The notes under the pieces: model-generated
Told to the model about the DNA's origin: nothing
The model's database searches: none
The model's input: only the letters and a program-made list of their open reading frames with translations
From: JBCCGL01 sp039029275
Lineage (GTDB): Bacteria; Pseudomonadota; Gammaproteobacteria; JBCCGL01
Length of the DNA stretch: 64,000 nt
NCBI GenBank assembly: GCA_039029275.1
Contig: JBCCGL010000006.1
Span: 186,001 to 250,000, forward strand
Reading direction: 5' to 3'
Shown: one piece after another, positions 43,048-51,690 of the stretch
Layout of the letters: every line of letters begins with the position of its first letter
How positions within the stretch are numbered: the stretch's first letter is position 1
Translations under genes and position numbers: made by a program

Positions 43048-43926
43048 ATGCGTCATAACCAACATTTTTCGGCCGCACTAATGGTTCTATCGTTGCTTTT
43101 TAGTAGCGCTTTGTGGGCCGCAGATCGCATTGCGGTGATGGATTTTGACAACCGCACGCCACACGGTGGCTGGCGGGTTGGGCAAGGCGCATCGGATATG
43201 CTCGCTACCGCTTTGGTAAAGCGAACGAAGTTTTCGGTGATCGAGCGTGACAAACTTGCCAACGTTATTCAGGAACAAAACCTGAGTAATGATCCTACTC
43301 GCTTTGATGCGTCAACCGCTGCGGAAATTGGCCGACTCCTTGGCGCTCAATACATGGTGACAGGCGCCGTTACCGAGTACGGTCGAGCTAAACAGGGTGG
43401 TAGCGCGCTTGGTGTGAGCCTGGGGAAGCAGGACTACAGCGCCGCAGTTGATATTCGCATCGTCGACGTCAACACCGGTGAAATCGTATTCGCCGAAAGC
43501 GGCAGTGACTCTGAAAGCTCGCTCTCGCTGAAAGGGTTTGGCATGAGCGCAGGCGAGTCTTTTGACGAGAAAAAAGCGACGGAGGCGATGCGCGGTGCGA
43601 TCAAAAAAGTGGCCAAAAAAATCGGCAAGGCTAAATTTGAGTCGCGTCATGTTGCGCAGGAAAAACCCTCAGGTCCCGTAATGGTTGCTGATGTTGATGG
43701 CAACATAATTACGCTTAACAAAGGCACGAGCGCCGGATTTGAAGTCGGTCAGGAGTTGACCGTCTCGCGCAAGGACAAAGAGATCAAAGATCCCGAAACG
43801 GGCGCTGTCATCAAAATTAAATACAAGGAAGTTGGCAAAATTAAATTAATCGAAGTCGACAGCGGCTACGCCGAAGGTGAGGTAATTAGCGGCGGCGGCT
43901 TCGAGGTCAAAGACGTCATTCGTTAA
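43048..43926 (+). CDS. CsgG/FlgT-like envelope protein
   Basis: A 292-residue exported protein. After a signal peptide ending ALWAA the mature part opens RIAVMDFDNRTPHGG and continues FSVIERDKLANVIQEQ and IGRLLGAQYMVTGAVTEYG, all typical of the CsgG family. The last 70 residues resemble the FlgT C-terminal SH3-like domain (ITLNKGTSAGFEVGQEL). Unlike curli CsgG it has no lipobox cysteine, and no csgA-F genes are present. It is therefore more likely a periplasmic assembly factor, perhaps flagellar- or cell-wall-linked, than a curli pore. Its stop overlaps that of dadA. Confidence 0.8.
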   Translation: MRHNQHFSAALMVLSLLFSSALWAADRIAVMDFDNRTPHGGWRVGQGASDMLATALVKRTKFSVIERDKLANVIQEQNLSNDPTRFDASTAAEIGRLLGAQYMVTGAVTEYGRAKQGGSALGVSLGKQDYSAAVDIRIVDVNTGEIVFAESGSDSESSLSLKGFGMSAGESFDEKKATEAMRGAIKKVAKKIGKAKFESRHVAQEKPSGPVMVADVDGNIITLNKGTSAGFEVGQELTVSRKDKEIKDPETGAVIKIKYKEVGKIKLIEVDSGYAEGEVISGGGFEVKDVIR

Positions 43927-45179
43927 GCCAGGTGAGCTTGATACAAAGATGCGTCGATTGATGTTTTACACTCACACATCAAATCCGCAATCAATCGACC
44001 CGACCCGGCGGCCATCGTCCACCCCAACGTGCCGTGACCTGAATTGATGTAAAGATTGTCAAACCGCGTCTGACCGATTATCGGCACGCCGTCCGGCGTC
44101 ATCGGTCGCAATCCGGTCCAGTATCGCGCCTGCGACTGATCACCTCCATCGGCGAACAAATCGTTGACAACAAAATTAAGTGTGTCGGTGCGACGTTCGC
44201 GAAGCGAAAGATTAAAACCAGTCAGTTCTGCAGTGCCTCCAACGCGAATTCGGTCGCCCAGCCGAGTTATCGCCACCTTGTAGGTCTCGTCCATGATTGT
44301 TGATTGTGGCGCGCTCGAGTCGTCGACTACGGGGACAGTGAGCGAATAGCCCTTAACCGGGTAAATCGGCAGCTTGATGCCAATACTTCTGGCCAACGCG
44401 GTGGAATACGAGCCGGTCGCAAGCAAATACTTGTCTGCCTGCATACGCTCGCCGCCAACCTCCACACCTTGCACTGCGCCCTTGTCGATTTCGATGCGAT
44501 CGATGTGCTGGCCAAATACAAATCGCACTCCGGATTGACGCGCTTTCTCCGCCAGGCATTTCGTGAACAAAAAGCAATCGCCAGTCTCATCGCCGGGCAA
44601 TCGAAGCCCACCGACAATTTTGTCTACAACACGGTGCAAGCCTGGCTCAGCGTTGACGCAACCGTCGGCATCAAGAACTTCATATTCAACGCCACTTTTA
44701 CTAAGAACTTCAACGTCTTGCCGGGACGCATTGAGTTGTTTTCTTTTGCGGAACAACTGCAGGGTTCCGGCCGACCGCTGGTCGTAGGCCAGATCCAATT
44801 CGCTGCGCAGTTCGCGCAAACAATCACGACTGTATTCCGCAAGTGTGACCATGCGCGATTTGTTGTGCGCGTATGCCTCAGCGTTGCATTGAAGCAACAT
44901 CGACCACACCCACTTTTGCAACGACGGCGTAAAAAACGTGATGGGATCGATGCGCAGTGGGCCGTGTTTTTGCATCAGCCACGTCACCGCCTTTTTAGGC
45001 ACACCTGGCGCCGCCCACGGTGCCGCGTATCCGGGAGAAACTTGTCCCGCATTGGCGAAACTGGTTTCCATAGCCGTTTCAGCTTGCCGCTCAACGACTG
45101 TCACCTGATGTCCGGCGCGCGAAAGGTACCACGCGCTGCAGACACCAATAACACCTCCTCCCAGAATCAATACCCGCAT
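43923..45179 (-). CDS. dadA: D-amino acid dehydrogenase
   Basis: A 418-residue flavoenzyme. The FAD motif is VLILGGGVIGVCSAWYL and the family segment SFANAGQVSPGYAAPWA is diagnostic of DadA; the C-terminal GHGTLGWTMAAGSGRLIADL matches. It oxidises D-amino acids (classically D-alanine) to keto acids at the membrane. It follows glyA by 17 bases, suggesting co-expression and substrates such as D-serine or D-alanine. The frame extends to 45227, but ATG 45179 gives the correct N-terminus. Confidence 0.92.
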   Translation of the reverse strand: MRVLILGGGVIGVCSAWYLSRAGHQVTVVERQAETAMETSFANAGQVSPGYAAPWAAPGVPKKAVTWLMQKHGPLRIDPITFFTPSLQKWVWSMLLQCNAEAYAHNKSRMVTLAEYSRDCLRELRSELDLAYDQRSAGTLQLFRKRKQLNASRQDVEVLSKSGVEYEVLDADGCVNAEPGLHRVVDKIVGGLRLPGDETGDCFLFTKCLAEKARQSGVRFVFGQHIDRIEIDKGAVQGVEVGGERMQADKYLLATGSYSTALARSIGIKLPIYPVKGYSLTVPVVDDSSAPQSTIMDETYKVAITRLGDRIRVGGTAELTGFNLSLRERRTDTLNFVVNDLFADGGDQSQARYWTGLRPMTPDGVPIIGQTRFDNLYINSGHGTLGWTMAAGSGRLIADLMCECKTSIDASLYQAHLA

Positions 45180-45196
45180 TTTTTCTCTTTTTTTCT

Positions 45197-46456
45197 TTAA
45201 TTTGTATAAACCGGAAAACGCGCACACAGCTTGGAAACCGTGCGTGACGCTTCTGGTGACAGTGGTTTTCCACCAATCGACTCAACGACATCTGCAACTA
45301 CGTTGCCCAATGTTTGGAACTCGGCAATTCGCAGCCCGCGTGTTGTCGCGGCCGCTGTTCCCAAGCGCAAGCCGACCCATTCTGACGGCTTTGCCGAATC
45401 GAAAGGAACCGGATTTTTGTTGCTGGTGATGTTGACCTGCGCGAGGGCATCCTGAACCTGTTGCCCGCTCAGTTCGCGCGAGGAGAAATTCAACAACACC
45501 ATGTGTGTGTCCGTACCACCGCCAACGATATCGAGCCCGCGCGACTCCAGGGTCGCGGCCATGGTTTTCGCATTTGCAATGACTTGCGTGCCGTAGGTTT
45601 TAAATTCATCGCACAACGCTTCACCCAGACAAACCGCTTTAGCCGCAATCACTTGTGTATGCATACTCCCCTGCACGCCGGGGAAAATCGCCGACTGGAA
45701 TTTCTTTGCCCACGCGCGGTCGCGCGCCAGAATCAACCCGCCACGCGGCCCGCGCAGCGTTTTCGTTGTCGTGCAGGTCACGATGTCGGCATGCAGAATC
45801 GGCGATGGGTGCGCACCTGCCGCGACCAGACCCGCGATGTGTGCCATGTCGACCAAAAACAATGCACCGACTGCATCGGCGATCTCGCGCATGCGAGCAA
45901 AATCGATTGCACGCGGATACGCCGACCCGCCGGCAATCAGCAATTTCGGTTTTATCTCAGACGCTTTATCTGCCACTTCGTCGTAGTCGATGACGCCGGT
46001 TTGACGGTTCACACCATAGTGGTACGCATCAAACCAGCGTCCGGATTGATTTGGCTTGGCGCCGTGACTCAAGTGCCCGCCAGCAGCAAGATCCATACTA
46101 AGGACGGCGTCACCCGGCCGTAAGGTCGCAAAAAAGACAGCCTGATTCGCCTGCGTTCCCGAGTGCGGCTGAACATTCGCGTACGCGCAATCAAACAACT
46201 CGCAGGCCCGATCAATCGCAGCTTGCTCCACGATATCCACGAATTCGGCGCCGCCGTGAAAACGGTTGCCGGGATAGCCTTCCAGCGTTTTGTTGGTCAT
46301 CGCATGGCCGAGCGCATCCAGCACCGCGCGACTCACGATGTTTTCCGATGCGATCAATTCGATTTGATTTTGCTGTCGATTAAGTTCGCCAGACAACGCG
46401 TTGGCAATATGCGGGTCCGCAGTATCCACGCCCGCGTTAAAGAACGCGTGAGTCAT
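45197..46456 (-). CDS. glyA: Serine hydroxymethyltransferase
   Basis: A 419-residue PLP enzyme. The lysine is in CTTTKTLRGPRGG, with upstream NVQPHSGTQAN and ELIASENI motifs. It interconverts serine and glycine with tetrahydrofolate, the main one-carbon source. Here it is paired with dadA and faces a divergent LysR-type gene, rather than the usual nrdR/ribD setting. That suggests a second, catabolic GlyA dedicated to glycine, serine or D-amino acid use; a housekeeping copy may exist elsewhere. Confidence 0.94.
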   Translation of the reverse strand: MTHAFFNAGVDTADPHIANALSGELNRQQNQIELIASENIVSRAVLDALGHAMTNKTLEGYPGNRFHGGAEFVDIVEQAAIDRACELFDCAYANVQPHSGTQANQAVFFATLRPGDAVLSMDLAAGGHLSHGAKPNQSGRWFDAYHYGVNRQTGVIDYDEVADKASEIKPKLLIAGGSAYPRAIDFARMREIADAVGALFLVDMAHIAGLVAAGAHPSPILHADIVTCTTTKTLRGPRGGLILARDRAWAKKFQSAIFPGVQGSMHTQVIAAKAVCLGEALCDEFKTYGTQVIANAKTMAATLESRGLDIVGGGTDTHMVLLNFSSRELSGQQVQDALAQVNITSNKNPVPFDSAKPSEWVGLRLGTAAATTRGLRIAEFQTLGNVVADVVESIGGKPLSPEASRTVSKLCARFPVYTN

Positions 46457-46534
46457 CGGTAAGGTTTTCCTGTCGTGTTGAGCGCGCCCAGCACGTTACC
46501 GATACGGGTTGCGCTATGCAATTTAGATTTACTA

Positions 46535-46550
46535 TTCTATAGCCGTAGAA
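46535..46550. promoter_or_regulatory. Candidate LysR-type operator between glyA and its regulator
   Basis: TTCTA (46535-46539) and TAGAA (46546-46550) form an inverted repeat with a six-base centre, the T-N(11)-A-like symmetry expected of LysR sites. It lies 18 bases before the regulator start and about 80 from glyA, fitting autoregulation and divergent control. Confidence 0.45.
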
Positions 46551-46567
46551 AAACTATCTCTATACCA

Positions 46568-47446
46568 ATGCTCGAACCCAAACGCCCCAAAGGTCCTCCG
46601 CTGAATGCACTTCGAGCATTTGAGTCTGCAGCACGATTGGGTGGCTTCTCAGCCGCAGCGCACGAGCTATGCGTCACCCCGGCTGCGGTCACACAACAGG
46701 TCAAATCGCTCGAATCCTGGGTCGGCCAACCGCTATTCGAACGCCGCGCTCAAGGAGTCGAGCTGAATGCGCTCGGGCAATCAGCGTTGCAGGAACTGGG
46801 CGCTGCCTTCGACCAGCTTGGCCTCGCGGCGCAAAACCTGCGCACGCGCGCGTCACCTTTTGAGGTGCGGATTGCTGCATTGCCGAGCGTCGCGCAACTT
46901 TGGTTATCTCCTCGCTTATCGGACATTCGTCGGAATCATCCCGAAATCAAAATTTCAATTACGGCGATGGAATCGCGCCCGAACCTGCTGCGCGAGTCAT
47001 TTGATCTATGCCTCTTTTTTAGCACGGCGCCACTTCCCGACAATTCGACCACTATTTGCGCAGATGAACTCTTCCCGGTCTGCGCTCCTGAAATGGCAGA
47101 CCGAATTCGTTCACCGAATGATTTGGCGAGCGTTCCACTGTTGCAAGACGTCACATTTATCGGCGACTGGCGTCAGTGGATAACAGGTATAAACCCGCAT
47201 CTCGATCTCGAACTCAGCGGACCGACGTTTTCGCATTACAGCCTTGCAGTTGAGGAAGCAAAAAACGGTGCAGGCGTTTTGTTCGGACGCACGTCGCTGA
47301 TACAGGATGTATTGGATCAAGGTTTGCTAGTGGAGCCTTTTGATCAACGCGTTGAATTGTCCCAATCGTTGATTGTCATCACCCGACACGCATCTGGCGA
47401 ATCGAAAATGCTGGATTCAATCGTTCAGTCTTTTTTATCAACTTAA
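46568..47446 (+). CDS. LysR-family regulator, GcvA-like
   Basis: A 292-residue LysR protein. The winged helix (PLNALRAFESAARLGGFSAA through VTPAAVTQQVKSLE) has the GcvA-type opening, and the rest is a two-domain co-inducer binding fold. GcvA controls glycine cleavage in E. coli. Here the divergent target is glyA-dadA, so it probably responds to glycine, serine or a D-amino acid. ATG 46568 is chosen because the upstream extension lies over the operator region. Confidence 0.9.
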   Translation: MLEPKRPKGPPLNALRAFESAARLGGFSAAAHELCVTPAAVTQQVKSLESWVGQPLFERRAQGVELNALGQSALQELGAAFDQLGLAAQNLRTRASPFEVRIAALPSVAQLWLSPRLSDIRRNHPEIKISITAMESRPNLLRESFDLCLFFSTAPLPDNSTTICADELFPVCAPEMADRIRSPNDLASVPLLQDVTFIGDWRQWITGINPHLDLELSGPTFSHYSLAVEEAKNGAGVLFGRTSLIQDVLDQGLLVEPFDQRVELSQSLIVITRHASGESKMLDSIVQSFLST

Positions 47447-47492
47447 AATTGATAGTTCTACTCTTCGCTTTGTGTTCGAATTGGAAATCAAA

Positions 47493-48044
47493 ATGACAAA
47501 ACAACTTCCCTCGCTTTCTCAGGCACCGAACCTCACCGAAGTTTTCACGGCATTTCCGCGTGGGGTAAAGCCGATGCTGGAATTTCTCGAGGTAGTATTG
47601 AGAGAAAAGTCTTCCTTCACGCGGGGTGAACGCGAACTTATGGCAGCGCATGTGTCCTCGTTAAACGCATGCGCCTACTGTTTCGGATCGCATGCGGCGA
47701 TGGCGCAGGCGTTTGGTGTCGCCCCTGACCTACTCGAATCGCTGCGGTCCGACCCGGACAATGCCCCTATTGCAGAAAAGCTAAAACCGGTTATCCGATA
47801 CGTCTCGAAACTGACACTCTCACCAAGCCGAATGTCGCCCGTAGACGCGCAGGCCGTGTACGATGCAGGCTGGGATGAACATGCGCTCTACGACGCCATT
47901 CTGGTTTGTGCCGCGTTCAATATGATGAATCGAATTGTCGATGGAACCGGCTGCGTGGCCGATATCCCGGCGAACGCGGCGGGTTCGGAGAAGCCGTTCG
48001 AGTCTTATATCGAATGGGGTAAAACCGCAGGATTTTTTGATTGA
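47493..48044 (+). CDS. Carboxymuconolactone-decarboxylase-like/AhpD-type peroxidase-related protein
   Basis: A 183-residue AhpD-like helical protein with the redox motif NACAYCFGSHA (C-x-x-C-x-x-x-H), typical of uncharacterised peroxidase-related proteins that reduce hydroperoxides or act as disulfide carriers. It starts 46 bases after the LysR stop, and the following genes (GFA and quinone reductase) also look detoxification-related. No partner AhpC is nearby. ATG 47493 is preceded by a TTGGAAA purine tract. Confidence 0.83.
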   Translation: MTKQLPSLSQAPNLTEVFTAFPRGVKPMLEFLEVVLREKSSFTRGERELMAAHVSSLNACAYCFGSHAAMAQAFGVAPDLLESLRSDPDNAPIAEKLKPVIRYVSKLTLSPSRMSPVDAQAVYDAGWDEHALYDAILVCAAFNMMNRIVDGTGCVADIPANAAGSEKPFESYIEWGKTAGFFD

Positions 48045-48120
48045 GGGTGTGGTAGTAACCGCGCGCCAACGCGGTGATTCTTTTTTCTGATTTCGTTTTC
48101 TCGAAAGAGGAGGACGTAGC

Positions 48121-48555
48121 ATGCAAGGTGGATGTTTTTGCGGATCAGTGCGGTACGAGCTTAAAAAACCGCCACACGATGCATACTTTTGTCACTGTCG
48201 TGACTGCCAGTACCTGGCGGGAGCTCCTTTTCATACACTCGCAATTGTTGATCGCGGTTCAATCGATATTGTCTGCGGAGAGACCAGCGCCTTTCATCAC
48301 CAATCACAGAGCGGGACGGATATGAAACGCGAATTCTGCCCAAAATGCGGAACGCCGTTGTTTATCACCAGCCCAAGATTTGAAGATATTCAAATGTTCA
48401 CACCCACAACGCTGGACAACCCCGATGCAGTCCGACCCTCATTCCAAATTTGGGCGCGCAGCAAAATCGACTGGATGCCTTTGATACCAGAGATCAACTG
48501 TTATCAATACGGTGCTCTTGATGGCGATATCGAACCACAACCTGAAGAAGACTAA
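48121..48555 (+). CDS. GFA/CENP-V zinc-binding domain protein
   Basis: A 144-residue protein. It begins MQGGCFCGSVRYEL and continues CHCRDCQYLAGA and FCPKCGTPL, the three cysteine clusters of the glutathione-dependent formaldehyde-activating (GFA) fold. These bind two zinc ions; the formaldehyde activity is disputed, and most members are uncharacterised. A very strong GAGGAGG ribosome-binding site lies upstream. It is followed after only three bases by a flavodoxin-fold quinone reductase, suggesting a two-gene unit. Confidence 0.88.
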   Translation: MQGGCFCGSVRYELKKPPHDAYFCHCRDCQYLAGAPFHTLAIVDRGSIDIVCGETSAFHHQSQSGTDMKREFCPKCGTPLFITSPRFEDIQMFTPTTLDNPDAVRPSFQIWARSKIDWMPLIPEINCYQYGALDGDIEPQPEED

Positions 48556-48558
48556 ATC

Positions 48559-49326
48559 ATGCATGCCCATATTCTTGTCGCTCACCCAGAACCTAAATCG
48601 TTTAACGCGCAATTAGCATCAATTTCGCAGGAATCCTTAAAAACGCAAAACTGGACGACGTCGTTTACTGATCTTTATTCGAGTGACTTCGATCCGCGCG
48701 AAGGCGCAAGTCATTTTTCCCTACGCAAGGACAAAGACGTTTTTCACACACAAACTGAACAACGTCACAGCGCAGACAACAATCGCCTCCCTGAAGAGGT
48801 CGAATCGGAAGTTCAAAACTTGATGAACTGCGATTTACTGGTCGTCCATTTTCCCGTCTGGTGGTTCGGGATGCCTGCAATCTTGAAAGGGTGGATGGAT
48901 CGCGTTTTCGCGTATGGTCGCATGTACACTAGTACAAAGCGCTATGACAAAGGCGTTTGCGCAGGAAAGAAAATGATCGCCTGCGTCACCACAGGCGCAA
49001 CCGCCGATTCTTGTTCATTTAACGGCAAGGAAGGTGATATTCAGTTGCATTTGTGGCCAATGCTGTTTCCGTTTCGATACATCGGATTTGACGTATTGCA
49101 GCCCGAGGTCTTTCACGGGGTTGGTGGCGTGGCATTTATCGAAAATCAGGAAGGTGGCCTCAGCACACTTGAGGTTTATTCAAATCACTGGGTCAAGACT
49201 CTGAGCACGCTCAAGGAACGAGAATCAATTCAATACAACCGGGATGAGGAATTTGATGAGAGGAAACAGCTTGTTTCTGGAGCGCCGGTTTACTCACCTT
49301 TTGTGCGGCAAAATCAGGATATTTGA
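48559..49326 (+). CDS. NAD(P)H quinone oxidoreductase, flavodoxin-like fold (NQO1/KefF type)
   Basis: A 255-residue FMN/FAD enzyme: HILVAHPEPKSFNAQL at the start, LVVHFPVWWFGMPAILKGWMD in the flavin-binding loop, and FAYGRMY after it. These are characteristic of NAD(P)H dehydrogenase (quinone) family proteins, which detoxify quinones and nitro compounds. It is longer than the usual 195-230, having a C-terminal extension of uncertain use. Convergent with an AEC transporter. Confidence 0.87.
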   Translation: MHAHILVAHPEPKSFNAQLASISQESLKTQNWTTSFTDLYSSDFDPREGASHFSLRKDKDVFHTQTEQRHSADNNRLPEEVESEVQNLMNCDLLVVHFPVWWFGMPAILKGWMDRVFAYGRMYTSTKRYDKGVCAGKKMIACVTTGATADSCSFNGKEGDIQLHLWPMLFPFRYIGFDVLQPEVFHGVGGVAFIENQEGGLSTLEVYSNHWVKTLSTLKERESIQYNRDEEFDERKQLVSGAPVYSPFVRQNQDI

Positions 49327-49358
49327 TTGCATTAAACGATTTAGCCCTCCGCGCCCAA

Positions 49359-50288
49359 TCAAAGCTGCTCGGCGATCAAGATAAACCCGGGCAAGGTAAA
49401 AAACGACACAATAATCTGAAACGTAACGATGCTGGACATCAGTTCTGCATCGCCGCCCATTTTGCGCGCCATGACGTACGAGCTCGCAGCGGTCGGCACG
49501 GCACCGGCGATAATCGCCACGGTTCGAGCGAGTCCGTCCAGACCGACCAGCCAAGCCATCGCGATCATAATCAGTGGCATACCCACCAGTCGCGTCATCA
49601 CTCCCACGAAAAGCAACAATTTCTGCTGCGCGGCGGAACCGGGTTTCATTCCCGCACCGACGGTTAATAGTGCAAGCCCAAGACCGCCAGCACCGACAAT
49701 ATCAATCGAGTTAAAAACAATGTCGGGTAGACCGGTTAGATTGAAAACAATCCCGGCGACGCATGCCAGAATCAACGGGTTGGTGAGGATTTTTAAACCA
49801 ACGGACCGGGCGTCTACCGTCGCGTCAGAGCGACCGTAAACAGAAAGGATAATCACGGAGATGACATTCAGCAGCGGCACCATAATCGCGAGCGCCAGCG
49901 CGGCCAAGGCTAACCCTGGATCGCCGTACAGTGGTCCAATCACCGCGATCGCGACAAAACCATGAAAGCGCGTCGCGCCTTGAAAAATACTGGAAAACGT
50001 CGGCCCGCTGTCCGGGTATCGGTTTCGAAATAAAGTATGCGTTGCAATTAACAGAACCGACATCCCGAAAATCGCAACGACAATGACCAGGGCGAAGCTA
50101 CCAAACGGTACGCTGCCAAGGTCGGCCCGACTCAGCGTTCGAACGATGAGAAAAGGCAGCAACAGGTAAAAACAGACGTGTTCAATCGATGACCACACCG
50201 ACTCGCCGACAACACGAAAACGGAACAACAGATGTCCGATTGCGATAATCAGGAATACGGAGGCAATGGCGTTAAACGTAGCAAGCAA
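49359..50288 (-). CDS. AEC family transporter
   Basis: A 309-residue protein with ten membrane segments. It shows FYLLLPFLIVRTLSRAD after helix 1 and LALLTVGAGMKPG near helix 7, as in AEC permeases. It starts at TTG 50288 with no obvious ribosome-binding site, so the start is approximate. It is divergent in sequence from the AEC gene at 5887. Substrate unknown. Confidence 0.82.
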   Translation of the reverse strand: MLATFNAIASVFLIIAIGHLLFRFRVVGESVWSSIEHVCFYLLLPFLIVRTLSRADLGSVPFGSFALVIVVAIFGMSVLLIATHTLFRNRYPDSGPTFSSIFQGATRFHGFVAIAVIGPLYGDPGLALAALALAIMVPLLNVISVIILSVYGRSDATVDARSVGLKILTNPLILACVAGIVFNLTGLPDIVFNSIDIVGAGGLGLALLTVGAGMKPGSAAQQKLLLFVGVMTRLVGMPLIMIAMAWLVGLDGLARTVAIIAGAVPTAASSYVMARKMGGDAELMSSIVTFQIIVSFFTLPGFILIAEQL

Positions 50289-50505
50289 AAGAATTGACCG
50301 ATTCGATGAGAACTTGATTGAATTTTATCAAATGGATCGATGAAACGATTGAGCCAGCGCCGAGGCTTAGCGCAGTCCATGGAGAAATGTTCTAATCCAA
50401 AACAGAGGGAGATGAATTTATCTCGCAAGTCCGGCAACGGTATGCTTGAGAAGGATCTGTCGAGGTGACCGGTGGTTGAGTCACGTAGAACTTTAATCCA
50501 CCAGA

Positions 50506-51690
50506 TTAAGCGTCAGAGTGAATACGACTCATCAAAAGCAGGGCAATTACTATCGTTCCGGTTGTAAATAGCCAGAAAAATCCAAAGCTTCCAAAATAGT
50601 GAGTGAACTTGCCTCCAGCAACACCACCTGCCACAGAGCCGACCCCTAAAAACAAATTTGCTCTTCCAAAGATCAAACTCGCCGAGCGTTCAGAAACAGT
50701 ATTTGCCAAGAACGCAGGGAACAGGCCGAACAAACCAAAATAGAATGCGCCATACAAAATAGCGACAAACGCAGCGACTTGTGCGCTCTGAAAGATCGCC
50801 ATCGCCATAAACGCGCTGCCAAGCACGGCCAGACAAAGCATGATTGTCACCTTGATCGTGAATCTGTTGGCTATGTAAGTGAGGAAGACACCGCTAAAAG
50901 CACCAAGAATCCCCGGAATAATCCACGCGTTTGCAGCGGCTGACTCAGCGAAGTGTAAGTCTTCAACCAGATAAGCAGAGAAGTACGTCTGGAATGACAC
51001 AAGCCCGATACCACAAAGAAACAGGACGGCGTAGAAGACTAAAACAGGAAATCCTTGTGGTACCGTGCCATCGGCAGTTATCGAATGGATGCCAGACTCT
51101 GTTAAGTCGTTTTTTGGTTGCGCAAACCATGTGAGGACGATGAAGCTCATCAGTCCTATAAGCATTGTTACCATACCGAGGCCAAACCACATAGACGAGA
51201 CCCCAAATTTCGCCAGAGCGGGCGGAATGACAACGCCATTAATCAGAAATCCGATCGCGGTACCGCACGCCGCGATGCTGAGCGCCGCCACCCGCTGGGC
51301 CTTTTCCATTGAGAGTGCTGTGTACCTAACCATCGGCACCCATGCAAAGGCGATCAAAAGCCCCAACGCACCATAAATCAAAAACAACGCGGTGTATTGA
51401 TCGGTAAATCCCACGGCCGCCACCAGGGCACCACCACCTATTGTCGAAAAGGAAATGATTATTTCGGGCCTTGCCATTGAAGCTGCTTTGCCCGCCGCGA
51501 GCGAGCCGAGGAAATAAGCTCCCTGGTGGATGGCCGTCAAATTGCCAACGTCGGAATAAGTCATCCCGAATTGATCAATCAGTCTTGGCCACATGATGAC
51601 CATGACATTTCGACCAAACCCAAACATGCTCGTTATGATCGCCGTCATTGCGAGAATGCATATTCCGAGGCCGAGAAATCCGCGATTCAC
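50506..51690 (-). CDS. MFS transporter in the speD operon
   Basis: A 394-residue, 12-helix major facilitator. It opens MNRGFLGLGICILAMTAI and carries the A-motif-like GKAASMARP between helices 2 and 3. It is last in a four-gene unit; its GTG start overlaps the methyltransferase stop as GTGA (51687-51690). The likely role is export, or uptake, of the pathway's small-molecule product. Composition is AT-richer than the flanking housekeeping genes. Confidence 0.86.
   Translation of the reverse strand: MNRGFLGLGICILAMTAIITSMFGFGRNVMVIMWPRLIDQFGMTYSDVGNLTAIHQGAYFLGSLAAGKAASMARPEIIISFSTIGGGALVAAVGFTDQYTALFLIYGALGLLIAFAWVPMVRYTALSMEKAQRVAALSIAACGTAIGFLINGVVIPPALAKFGVSSMWFGLGMVTMLIGLMSFIVLTWFAQPKNDLTESGIHSITADGTVPQGFPVLVFYAVLFLCGIGLVSFQTYFSAYLVEDLHFAESAAANAWIIPGILGAFSGVFLTYIANRFTIKVTIMLCLAVLGSAFMAMAIFQSAQVAAFVAILYGAFYFGLFGLFPAFLANTVSERSASLIFGRANLFLGVGSVAGGVAGGKFTHYFGSFGFFWLFTTGTIVIALLLMSRIHSDA

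Noticed and set aside
43048..43926. Curli export pore CsgG
   Set aside because: No lipobox cysteine and no other curli genes; kept only as CsgG/FlgT-like.
44304..45200. A 298-codon plus-strand frame over dadA
   Set aside because: Antisense to a gene with clear DadA motifs; composition-driven.
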